From positions 1,991,501 through 2,055,500 of the forward strand of contig NC_092602.1 of assembly GCF_047663525.1 (NCBI RefSeq): 64,000 nucleotides of DNA, written 5' to 3'. Below, in pieces: positions 47,250 to 59,800 of the stretch. A model generated the notes under the pieces. The model made no database searches. It was given only the letters and a program-made list of their open reading frames with translations, and had not been told where the DNA came from. This stretch comes from Anas platyrhynchos. Lineage: Eukaryota; Chordata; Aves; Anseriformes; Anatidae. The position numbers and the translations under genes were made by a program. Positions within the stretch are counted from its first letter, which is position 1. Every line of letters begins with the position of its first letter.

Positions 47250-50200
47250 TTACACACGTGCCCCTTCCAAAACCAGCCCGCTCCTGTACCTAAGCCAGCC
47301 CCACCACAGCTCCCCAACCGCCTCAGCGGTGCGGCACAGGTCACTGCTTCCAGAGGTTTTTGCCTTCCTGAACCAAACCCTGGCTCCTCTCATGTCTAAA
47401 ATCTGCTGTGGAGCTGTTCCTGCGGCCTGGCCTGGCGCCTCTCCAAACCAAATGCCTCGTTCTTGAGTAAAACCACATAAAAACAGCCCCATTCCCTGTC
47501 CCCAATGGGCCAAAGCAGCCGGTGGTGCCTCACCTAACCGACCACAGCACCGCGGCATATTCTGAATTCCAGGATCAAACGCCAAGCAAAGGAAATCAAA
47601 CTCCTTGACAGGTCTTCACGTTAAATTTCAAGAAGATTGCAGGTAACCAAGCATGACCGTGTAACAGGCTACGGAGCAAAATACAGCACAGCACTTAAAA
47701 GGGTGCAGTGACAATTTTGAAAAAGGCTACGCTATAAAATTCATAACTTTCATTACTTTGAAGCCCCGATTTTTCACTTTGATGCCTTTTTAGGTGCCAG
47801 TAAACCGTAATAATGTATTTTCTCAGGTTTTGATTCTATTCCCTCCTGTACTGGGCTTGGGAGAGAATCTATACCTCAGGAGAGAAGCTAACGGCATTTA
47901 AGATGCATCAAGAGAGTGTTGTCAAAGCACATCCTGAAGCAAACCAATGCCTCTGTCTCAAGGCACAAGGAAGAGATGAGCAGACCACGTGAACACCTCA
48001 CACGTCTGGGCGTTGAAGTTCCGCATTTTGTTAGAAGGCATCTAGAAGGGTTTTTTTCCACATGAAGTTCTCAAGGAAAATTCCTCTCCCACACAGCACA
48101 CAAGGTGCGATGTCTGCAGGGTACGCACGCCGCTGAACTTTGCGGGCACAAGGTTTTGGGAGGCCAGGAAAGGATCTTGTGGATGGGTGCCTGGGGGAAA
48201 GCACCACGGGAGCCACCCCGCCAGCCAGCACAAGTTAATCCCCTGCAAGACTTGTCTTCAATAGGGAAGTGAAGCAACCTCTGGTCAAACCCAGCTTTAA
48301 CTTAAAAATACTTGCTGACAAGTGCTGCTAATTGTGTAATCATCTAAAAGGAATCCAACTTCTCGAAACAACTGCAACCACTGACAAACTTCTTTGCTCC
48401 TGCTTGCAGCCCTCATCTGAAGAGGCACTATCTTGAGAACAAAAGATCACCGAGGCGTTATCAGCCCTTGAAATAAAGGAACTGGCTTGTGAAGATTTCT
48501 GTGTATTGTTTTTCCTTCCCCAAGTAAAACATCTCTTTTCTGAAAAATGCGTTGAACTAAGCAACTCCACATCAGGGACTCTACCAAAATTCCCCAGAGT
48601 GGATGAGTTTCTCACAGTGTCATTCCTATGGCTTGACTGTGAATGTTTGACTTCCTATTACTAGTCTATTCACTAAATGGTGAATTTCTCCATTAATTCA
48701 ATTAAAATTTACCATGAAAGAATGTTGGTAACACTCAGAGCATCCTAATCTCCCACATCATGTTCCCCTTGGTGAGAAAGTTGAGCCCCTCTGTGAAACT
48801 GTTTCTGATTTCAAAAAAATTACCTCCCATATTTACAAAGGAAAAAGTCTAACACCTTTACTATGGTCTCGAGATGTGCCAGTGTTCTTAAAACCTTAAA
48901 ACTTGAAGAAAAAGCATCAGTTTTGGCACTGTCTCGCAGGTAAACCATGTCTGTGCCAGGCTCTTCCGAGAAGCTGGCAGGGGCCATCAGGAGAGCGCAG
49001 CCCCTCAGGCTCTTTGTTTGGGGACATGGGATGTGCTGGCAGGGTGCGGCACGCAGCTGCGGATGGCACAGATTTCAGCACTGACAAGCAGATGCAAGTT
49101 AATCACATTAATAACCCAGCCAGGATCAGGCATTGCTCCCTGAGTAATGCCTCACCTTGCCTTTTCTAAAACCTAAAGCAAACACAAGCCTGAGCTCAGA
49201 AAAGAATGGAGCTGAGTTTCTGTGAGTAACAGCAGGAAGAAAGGGAGTTGGTGATCTGTGCTGGAAAAGGTCTCTGCAAAAGCGAGTTTTGCAATCTACA
49301 GGCACAGTTTCTACAAAAGAACAAAAAAGAAGCAAATAGTCACTATATAATTTTTCAGAGAAATTATAATTATATCAAGTAAAAATTACAAACTGAGTTT
49401 CCCAAGAAACTAAGGATTGAACATTAAATTGAACAGAACAACAACTCCTGACAATAGTTCCACTTGTAAACACTGTCACTGCGTCCATCAAGAAATGGGT
49501 GCTCACAGAGCTAACCATAATTTTTTTTTTTTTGCATCCACAAATACTACCTAATGAGCACAGAGAGTTTCTCTAATTCAGTATTTGTTCTCAGCTGTCA
49601 GTCAAACTTGTAATAGGTAAGGGAAAAAAAGATTACCTAGAGGATGACATCCATCTTTACACTCCTTTCTCCCTAAGTGAAAGAACACGTACTTTGTCTT
49701 TACCACATTCAAGATGCAGGCAGATAGAAGATGAGTAATGACTAATACAGTCAATCAGATGTAAATACCACGGAGAGTTTAAGTTATAAAGCCAAATTAT
49801 AACTCAACTTACACAATGTTTTACAGGTTTCTGAGGTCCAGTCAGTATCTATCACTCCTCTTCAAGCTCTAGTTAGACACATCCTGCAATACAGCATTAA
49901 ATTATTCCCACAGGTTCCTACTAAAGGCAAAGTATGCCTGCTATCTTACGAATTGCTGACTTCTTGCCAAGACGCGTGCTACGGTCTGTGCACAGCGTGG
50001 CCGAGCGCAGCTCACAAAGGCCACACGTGCTGCTTGTTCCCAGCTCATCCAGCAGCGTTTGGCCTGGCAGGGAGCAGCGTGAAGCCGTGAGGTGTGCAGG
50101 GAGCGCGCAGCAAGCACTGCTGAGTGCAGCTGGAGCAGCCAGGGCACATGAACTAAATAAAATGAGCTAAATAAAACAAACTAAATAAAATGAAGTAAAT

Positions 50201-50480
50201 AAAATGAAGTAATTAAAGTGAAGTAAATGAACTCTAAGCCTGATGCCCCGCTCCTATAGAGGCTCTCAGTTCGGCGCAGTTTTGCTGAATTTTCACACAC
50301 GTTACCATGCGGGCTCGTCATCCCCACCTCCACACCTGAGAGCCCCCAAAACCACACAAGGCGGCAATTTGGCAGCTGAAAAACCCCAAAGCGGGACCAA
50401 ACCCATAGGCATGGGGTCACGGGCGGCTACAGGGGGGGGCACACCAGGGCGCTCCGACGGAGCCACCTACACGGACCTAG
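47250..50480. other. TRAFD1-NAA25 intergenic region, no gene supported
   Basis: About 3.2 kb lies between the two divergent genes. Short open frames exist on both strands, the longest being 111 codons at 47250-47585 on minus. None shows a known motif, codon-like composition or splice-linked continuation. Sequence is AT-rich at 49300-49900 and more GC-rich around 47280-47560 and 49960-50150. Enhancers or a lncRNA cannot be excluded by eye. Confidence 0.6.
50149..50232. repeat. AAATAAAATGAAGT-type minisatellite
   Basis: About six imperfect copies of a 13-15 bp unit (TAAATAAAATGAAG and variants) lie about 430 bp upstream of the NAA25 start codon. Confidence 0.9.
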
Positions 50481-50499
50481 GGCTGCTGACTGGAAATAA

Positions 50500-50880
50500 G
50501 TGAACAAAATGGAAGGGGATAGAAGGGAAGGGAAGAACAAGGCACCCCCAAAAGCTTGGGGCACCCCCCCCGTGTGGCGGCGCTGCGTGAGGGGAGCCCT
50601 GAGGGCCCGGCCCGGCCCCTTCCCCCCGCCCCCGGCGCGGCTGCGCAGTGCGGTTCTGCGCTCTCATCATGGCGGCGCGGGGCCATGTGCAGGACCCCAA
50701 CGACCGGCGCCTGCGGCCCATCTACGGTACGGGCCCCGCGGGGCTTGGGGAGGGGGGGGCGCCGCTTTTTGGGGGGTTTCGTCGCTTTTTGGGTATCTCT
50801 GATTTTTGCGGGAGCCCTGCCCCTTCGGTCTTTTCGCCGCCTGCTGTAGGGGAGCAGGAGGAGGACGGGGCCCGAGCGCC
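50500..50880 (+). promoter_or_regulatory. NAA25 CpG-island promoter
   Basis: Dense CpG and GC-rich sequence surrounds the NAA25 ATG, with no TATA box. The start codon itself sits in CATGGCGGC, a YY1-type core commonly found at the first codons of housekeeping genes. GCGCAGTGCG just upstream (50643-50652) resembles an NRF-1 site imperfectly. Constitutive expression fits a subunit of NatB (inference). Confidence 0.7.
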
Positions 50881-53800
50881 GTGTTGGTGTTTCAGGGTGT
50901 TTTAGCAGCTGGGAATTAGTTATTAGTAGTAATTATTAAAACGCAGCCAGGCAGGCTCGTTAGGGTGGTGTGTTGGGGTGTAGCGGCTGTTTGTATTGCT
51001 ACAGAAATTGATTGAAATGTAAGGGTGAGGTAGCTGTGAGATGGTATTGTTGGGCACCCCCTGTGCTGAGCTGTCCCTGGATGTTCCCGGGGCTGCTCCC
51101 TGCTCCTGGGGTTGCTCAAGAAATTGTGGGCAAGTTTCTGTTTATGCAAATGCAGGGGAAGAAAAGAAAAACAATTCCCCAGGCTACGGTGTCGTTCCTT
51201 CAAAAATACAGAGAAAAAACTCTCCCTATGAACGCACGGAGAGCAGCCCTTAATTTGGGGTGAGCGCGCCTTGGGAACGGCCTCTGCAGCCCAGCACTGC
51301 CCTTAGAGTCAGGACCTTTCAGTTTATAGATTTGTATCTCTCTTGGGTCCCAGCGAAATCAAGGAAGGCTGTGTGGTTGCACTTGTATTGTTGTTTTAAA
51401 GTTTGCTGCATAATTATGATTGCAGTTGTGCAGTGTATTTAACAATTTTTTTTCTCCATTTATGATTGTATTTGTGCAGTTTACTTCTTCCCTTAATTTT
51501 CTCGTACATGCTGTGATTACACAAATAATTGCACATGAATAAATAGGGCAAAGTCTGAAATGTTCGTAAAACAAAAATGTGGTAAATTTAACAGATTAAA
51601 GCAGATGACGTTGAGATGTATTTCGCTGTACTGACTTCACAGAGCGTGGCTTTTACTGAGAGAGCTTTAGAAGTGCTTTCTCCCAGGTCTGGAAAGCGTT
51701 ACCTGATTTCACAAAAGTCATAAAGTGGAGATATACAGCATGAGGTTAAAAGTCTGTTTCTTTACTTGAAAAAGCGCTTTTAAGTTTGCGCCTTGTGCAT
51801 TGATTGCTTGGGGTTCCTTGACAGATCTGTTTATCTTTCATCTTAATTTGTCTGCCTTCACCTGGAGGTTCATGGGTTGCGTTTGCAGCCATCGAACGTA
51901 TCCACCTACAGACCCACAACCAACGTGGACTTAAATGTTTTCCTTCACTTTGAATTTCTTTGGAAGTTGCCAGCTCCCTTAGCTTACAACAAACTTAATT
52001 GTTGCTAGCAAAACACTGTCTTTTTGTTCTGCTGCAGCTTAGAGAGGTTTGTGGTTTATTTGACTTACTTCAGAAGACCTAAAGCAGAGATCTTATCAGT
52101 GCAGCTCGTTGTTAGACAACTCCAAGACCGGTGGGTAATCTGTAAGTGAGCCATGCAACACAGATCCTTAAATCAAGACATCTCTGCCTGCGTATGGAGG
52201 GATCACCAGGATGCTCTGCTGCAGAGTTCTTAAAACCTCTTCACTGATAAATCTGTGCTTAAGTTTTAATGTTAAAAGGTGATGTACAGGCTTCAGTAAG
52301 GTGAAATGGCCAACTAACCTGTGTGAAGGCAGAATATTAGGGTTTCAAGCCATCTGTATATTTTATACAGCAACATTTCGTTTTGGTTAGTGTGGGCAGG
52401 CTGCCTCATTTGAGGTTTTGTCTGTACGGTCTCAGGAGTCCAATTAGCCCTACTCCAAATTTGTACCACTTGGCTATGGAAGCAAATGTTAAAGCTGCTG
52501 GAGATGTAAATCTCACTGGTACAGATGCACATTTTGCACTGAAGATCACCTCATTTTACTAAAGATCACCTCTTAGTGAGAGCTCTTTTCATGAGAGCCA
52601 CAGTTTTGAAAAAAAAAAGGTGTGTAATGTAACTTCAATGGTCTAGCATTATCTCTGCTCGTAACCTGTCAGGGGAGAGGCCAGAACAGCGTGAGCAGAC
52701 CTGTCCCTGTTGGCATGTCAGGTGCAGCCCAGCTTTTCTGAAGGTTCAGGTTAGTAGGTATGAATTTTGGAAGGAGGGGAAGCACGGAGGGCCCATGTTC
52801 TAATCTAAAATAGCTGGTTTGTCGTTGTAGAAAAATTGCTGGTTTGTCTACATGCTGTAGATGGAGCTGAAATTCATAATACAAAGCTGAGAGAAGTGGT
52901 CTTGAGGCAGAGCTTTTCTACAGCTGAAGTGTTACTGGGTAGTGGGATGTCCTCACTCCGCTTTTTTGGCTTTGAAACTTCCCTGTTTAAAGCTTGGTGA
53001 TACTCTGTTCACTCTGACGGGCTCATTCTGCTTGAAATACAGACCGTGTGGACAAGTAGGTCTTCTCGCAGCACTTTGATGGATTGGGAGTTTATGATTC
53101 CTAACCTGCTGTGTGTTAAAAGTCATTCAGAGTCTCCCAAAGGCACACCAAATTAATTTCTACTTTTACTGGAGCAAAGAGCGTAGTGAAGAGCTATAGC
53201 AGCAGGACTCGTTCTATTGTACAGCTCTTTTGTTGGTGTAATGAGCTACGGGGAGTAATTACAAAAGCTTGTTTGTGTGAATGACTAGAGATGAATACTG
53301 GGGCTACAAAGTGACATGTTTCCTGAATGTTTGGCTTAGTAGTAATTGTGCAAGGAAAAGGGGTTTTGCACTACCAGCCTAACAGCACGGAACTCTGCGA
53401 TGAAGGTAGAGGTAGGCTTCCCGAATGGTCTGGCGGCCTGTTGTAATTCTGTGTATGTTCTTCTTACGCAGATTATCTTGATAATGGCAATAATAAAATG
53501 GCAATCCAGCAAGCAGATAAACTGCTCAAAAAACACAAGGATCTTCACTGCGCAAAGGTAAGCGGGGTGGTTGGTCGCTGAGCTCGTTTGCTGAGTGTGG
53601 TTTGAGACCTGGAGCATTTCACTGGGCTTTTCCAGCAGTGCCTGTGAGCTTCTAGAGATCACAGCGGGTTCTGAACCCTCCAAACACAGAATTCTCACAA
53701 TTTTGTGTTTGAAAAATCATACAGATCTGCCTAGGGAGGTGCCTCTGATGACTGGTATATGTGGTTACACCTGTGCTGATTGTCTAGAGCCCTGCCAGAG

Positions 53801-56800
53801 CCACTGCAAGCAACCAGGGCAGATGAGCTGTGCCTTAAAATGCCTCCTTTAGACATTAGGTTGAGGTACTTTGTAGTAGTTTGGAGCAAAGCTTTCACTT
53901 GGAAGGAGTGTTCCTTACTGAAACTTAACCAGGAGGTTTCTGAGGCATCCGCTCTTCTGTCTCTTCTGCTGCCCTCCTTGTGCCCCTGTTGAAGGGGAAG
54001 GAGTTTTGTTCCTCACTTTCCTGAACATTTGAGTGTCTTTCTACTGTTCTCTTTTCCCTATGGATTTTCCTCTGCAGTTCATACCACTTCTACATTTTGG
54101 AAACTTCCCAAGCTGAAGTGAGTGTCATTGACCCGAATCTCATTTCTGTCACTTCTCTCTGGCCAGTTATTAAAAGAAAAAAAATGAAAATTGGTCAGTT
54201 TTCAGCCTGCAGGTAGGAAAATCTGAGTTGCAGCGGATGCCTTAGTGGCCTGCATGCGTGTTAAGAAATGCAAAGCCACACTGTTTGATGCAGCTTGCAT
54301 TTGGAAATTTTCCTCTGCAGCCATATGGATTAGAAGCTCCATAAAAACTTGAGTTCTGTAGAAATAATTAGCTGCTTGGGCAAAAACCCTCTCCTCACGA
54401 GGAATGAGAGGACTTTCACTGGTAACTGCCAACTGTGTTCCTAACAGCTGTCTCTGTGTTGTATCAATAGGTTCTAAAGGCAATTGGCTTGCAGAGAACT
54501 GGCAAGCAGGATGAAGCGTATGCTCTGGCACAAGAAGTAGCAGCACTTGAGCCCACAGATGACAATTCCTTGCAAGCACTGACTATTCTTTACCGGGAAA
54601 TGCACAGACGTAAGCTTTTTCCTTTGCCTCTCTTAGAAATCATAGTTATTTATGTTCTTCTAAAGTATGTGGGACCCGTATTATTATTTTATTTTTTTTT
54701 GAGAAATGCACAGAGTCCAGAGTTCAAATATGGGTGTATTTTTAAGAGGCTGTAGTTGAGGGGTTCAGGCCCTGAGAAGCTGTGTAACAGAAGGGAAATC
54801 CTGGCCTCTCATTTGACAGTTACCTTTTTGAATGTGGATCCTCACAGCAGGATGTTATCTTAAAATACTAAATTGTGAATGACTGAGTGAAACTGCGTGT
54901 CCTCTTCTGAAAGAAGCCAGAGCTCACATGGTGCTTATCTGCATCTCTAAACAGTTGTTGTTTCTGGCAGCTTCTTGTGGGTCTTGGTGGTGGTAGCAAT
55001 GTTTACTGTTGAATCACTGGAGCAAATAACAATGGGGTGAAACAACTGTTGTAGAAATAGATGAGTTGTATCAATCTGCAACCATTTTTTGATGCATAGC
55101 AACTGCTTATGCCCCTCTAATCTCTTTCTTTCTGTGATGTACACACATACATGTATGTAGTTAAAGTGTTACTTCCTAAACACTACGAAACTTCTGTGTG
55201 TTGTGACTACAAAATAAACAAACCCTAGAGAATGTCAAAAGCCTTCCTGGGATTGTAAGCAGCTTGCTTAAACATTAAGCACAGGTCTTTAACTTTGAGG
55301 TTTATAGCTCAGAAAGGAAAAAGTGGTTTTTAACTACTTACACGACCAGAAGTGGAAGAAAACTGATATGTAAAATTATATGTAAACTGTGTGAAAACTG
55401 AAATACAAACTATATTTTGTTTTTTAATACTCCGTTGAGATGTGATTGTTTTTCATCCTTCTGTTTTTACATATCATAGTATCATAAGTATTGTGTCATG
55501 ATAGGCCTATTGTTAAGAAGTATGGTGTGAAGTATTTCACTTGTTAAGGGTACTAAAGCAGGCAATTGAGAAGGAACAGGATATGACTAACGCGGACAAA
55601 CCTGCGAGAAGAGTAAATAATTGGATATTAGGCTCTGAAAATGCTTTGTGTTTTGATACATAATTTACGTGGAGGCATCATTCCGCCAGGACTGGAAGTC
55701 TTGATTTAGTTTTAATGGTCCAAAGTAGATAAACTTACTTAAGGCAAGACTTAGAAGTATTTCTGATCAGTTGTTGCTGTTAATTTTTTTTTTTTTAGCA
55801 TTTCCCCTGTTTGTAGTGCATGGGGTCTTCTGGCGGAGAGCGCAATTTCTGTGGTCGATGAGCATAATTAGATTACCCTTCAGAGTATCACTGATGCTAA
55901 TTTTAGGTAGCCATGCTTTAAATTTAATCCCCAATGTATCTCAACTCAAACCTGTGGTTTTGGTTTAGCGGAGCTGGTAACTAAGCTTTATGAGGCAGCT
56001 GTGAAGAAGGTCCCCAACAGCGAAGAGTATCACTCTCATCTCTTCATGGCCTATGCCAGGGTTGGAGAATACAAGAAGATGCAACAGGTACGATCAACGA
56101 CTTGTGTTCTGGTTGTTCTGAGGTGACACTTGAAGTCTTTATCATACTGGTAAGGCCTTTTTAAGTTGCATGTAATCGTCCAGAAAGCTAAGGCTGAGCT
56201 AGTGCAGGAGTTAGTCTGCTGGTTCATACGGAAGGGCTGAGAAAGCCGTTATCTTAGGGGAAAGGTTCTGTGAAGGCAAATGCTTCCTTTTCCTCTCAAG
56301 ACGTGTGATAATTGTGCTTTCTGCATGCATATCTGAACTGATAGGATATGCTGGTGATTTGGGGATGGGAGGTTTTTGTCAATTAGGGTTGCACAGTATG
56401 GTGTTACCTATGAGGCAGTGTATTATGAAGGAGTTAGGGAGTAGGTACGAGATGATATAGCGGGATAGCCTGATCCATGTTTTCAAACTTGATTTCTTCT
56501 TTAATTTGCTGCCCTGTTTACAGAAAGCTATCTTATCCGTGCTTTTGCCTACAGAATCTAACATAAAAGTAGACTTGTATAGGTCATAACTCAGTGAAGA
56601 GAAACTTAAACGTGCTTTCTTTAAGTACACTGCCTCAGCTGGCAGAACATTGTCGTACTGGTTAGCTTTGTTTTCAGCCCTTCCAAATTAGGTGCCTGGA
56701 GAATGCCTATAAATGGAAGATTCTTTTCAGAGCATGTGCGCTCACTCTTCTGTATAAAAAAGCACAGAGCCAAGTAAATGACTCCTAATCTCCCTGTTGC

Positions 56801-59800
56801 TCCCGCTGTGTTAAGGTGACTTGAATTTTTGTACAAGAGTGGTTTAAATACCTAGAAGGACACATTGAGCTGTAGTGTTGTTCTCCTTTCTAAGAGTGCT
56901 GCTTGAGATCAAAATATAGACAGGGGCAAAGATATTGATGTATGTGAAATTTACCAAGGTTCTTCCTGCTTGATATATATTGTGTAGCTGAATATCCAAA
57001 AAGTCAAGGTTAATTTAAACCATATTCTATCTCCTCTCCAAGTGGAGCTATGTTATATCTGATAGTCCGTCCACTTATTCGTAACCAGAAGTTTTCAGAG
57101 ATGCTGTGATAAATGCCTGTATGAAGTTTGTTTCGGTCTCAATTTTTTGCTTGTTTCATTTTGTTATTACGTGTAGGCTTTAAATACTCCTTTACTGATC
57201 AACCTGAGTTATGGTGTCTCAAATAAGAACTTCATATATATTGGTCATAGCAAACCTAATACTGTGTTTTGTGTGTGTTTGGGGAGTGTTTCCAAAAATC
57301 TGAGCTAATATACCATGATTTTTTTCTGATTAAAAACTAATTCTAGGTATTCCTGTCCATATATTGTTTTAAAGGCTTTATCAGCTTCGAGTGGAACATC
57401 ACTCTCCTGTCTTTATATTTTAAGGTTCAGAATCTCCTAGGAACCTGAGCTCACAGTTATATCAGAATTAGGCTGTATAAGACTGAATAGCACCAGAGGC
57501 TTGCTTTAGCTGTAGTAAGGGATGTAGCAGAGGGTTGCTAACTGATTGGAGAGTGAAAATAACCTTTGGTTGCCTGTGTCCTGGGGTATTTCAGCTGAGA
57601 ATAATGGCAAGTGCAAACTGAGAACACAGTCAGAAAATGAGCAGAGAAGTCCTGTGGAAGGAGTAGTATTCTATTATGTATGGTTCCTTATAATTAATTT
57701 TGCTAGGGAAAAAGTGATGTCTGTCATTCTACACAGACACTGGAAATCTGTGAGAGAAACACTAGAAGAACTGTTTCTGTGCTAGGCTAGAAAATCTTGA
57801 ATGCTTCAGTTCTGCTTTGATGCAGCCAGGCTTTCAGCTTGACCTTTGTGTAAGCGCTGCTCTGCGTGTACAGGTGCCTTCGTCTCTCGGGTATCTCAGT
57901 GTGTCTGAAATGAGTGAAGGGCAGTTGCTTACCCGAGGAAGGCCTTTTAGCACTTACTGAGCATGCTAGTGAAAATCCACGCTGGAAACATCTCCCTTGC
58001 TCTTAAAGAATAAGTCTTTGGCTTCCTGCTGCAGTTACCATTTCTAATTAAAGCTTCATCTGTTCAGGCAGTCAGACATGCACATGCTCACTGCTGTTCC
58101 TTGTCAGACTAGCACAAAGTATTTGATCTTTGAAATGGTTTCACCTTCTTTCTTCTTCTTTAGAAGTAAGCTAGGTATCGGAAGGGCTTATGGGTTACTA
58201 AAAATCCTCTACTCTAGCTGATAATTCTGAGTTATTTCTTGCCATTGTTGTTGTTTAACTTGTGTTGTCTGTCATGAGTTCATAAACAGATGTGGTTTAG
58301 GATTAATTATTCCGTCTTCTATTTTTCAGGCTGGAATGGCACTTTATAAGATTGTACCCAAAAATCCTTACTATTTTTGGTCCGTGATGAGCTTGATCAT
58401 GCAGGTGTGTACAGTGTTGCAAATGAGTTTGACTTTCACTGCAAGTATAGTGCAAACCTAGAAATGTTTTGAGTGAAAACAGATATTTTAAGTAAAATGT
58501 CTGTTTGAACCACTTCTGTATGATGCTGGGAGGATGGAACCCTCTTGAAACCACATTGCTAAAATGGTCGAAAACAAATGCAGTGGTTTTTAATGCAGCT
58601 TGACTGGTCTGCCTTACCACACTTACGCAATTTGATTTCTTCTCTTATCTGGACTAGTACCCTACTGTCTCTCAAGTTAGAAAGGTAACGAATAGCATCT
58701 GTACCCCGTTATACAGAAGTGTTCTGTTAGTAGGCTGTAGAGGTTCTAGGAGTTCTGGACTTAGCACGTCTTTCAGACTGCAGAAAGCGTGCGGTAACAG
58801 CAGCTCAGCTGTGCTGCTTTTAGGTTGTTCAGCTGCTACTGAATCTGCTGACAAAGTGTTGGCCAAGCAAAAAAATAAGCAGAGAGGCGTTAGTTACATT
58901 CTCTAAAATACCATAGCATGGAGAATACAAGCATGTTCTTGCTACATGTTACTTGCTGGGGGTTTTGCATGTCTAGAGCCTCTATACAACGTAATCAAGA
59001 GTGTTTCCAGGATGCTTATTTAAGGCAGAGAGAGCAGGGTTGCTCTCTTCATGTTGTGGATGGTAGTTCTGAACGTGTGGGTTGGGGGTATGGGGTTAAA
59101 GCATCTGATTTACTTTTTTCCTCTTTTAGTGGGGCAGTTGAACTGTTACAGTAATTCTTCCTCCCTTTAGTCTATTTCAGCACAGGATGAAAACCTCTCC
59201 AAGACGATGTTTTTGCCACTAGCTGAAAGAATGGTGGAAAAAATGGTGAAAGAAGATAAGATCGAAGCTGAGGCTGAAGTAAGACATGCAGATATTTTCA
59301 GCTTGACTTGAATGTTACTGAGACAAGGAATGCAGCGTTAAAGGAAGCTGATTATTTTAACAATTTTCTGAGATAATAATCAGTGTCCTGGAAGTAATGT
59401 GAATGTAGTAGGACAGAAGGAAAACAGAGCGGAGATCTGGGAGAGATGCGTGAGAGTGTGGCCAAGGAATTTATTTGGCATTTGATTTGACAGATGAAGT
59501 ACTTGTTTTTGCTCCCTGGGAGGCCCCAAGAGAAACTTTAGGACTGAGAATGGAAAAAAGACCTAAATTCCTCAGTGCTCCACCCTCTGGGATGCTAAAG
59601 ATAGCTTTGCAGTCCTTGCTATCTCCTAATGACAGTAACAAGAGTCACTTTATTTCTTGGCATACCTGTATTTGTTTCACTAGCAAATTTCATTGCTTTC
59701 TTTTAAGGTTGAACTTTACTACATGATTCTGGAACGTTTGGAGAAATATCAGGAAGCCTTAGATGTTGTGAGAGGAAAACTAGGAGGTAATGTTTTCTGT

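Noticed and set aside
48340..48615. 91-codon minus-strand serine-rich open frame in the intergenic region
   Set aside because: No homologous pattern, no splice-linked partner exon and no nearby promoter signature.
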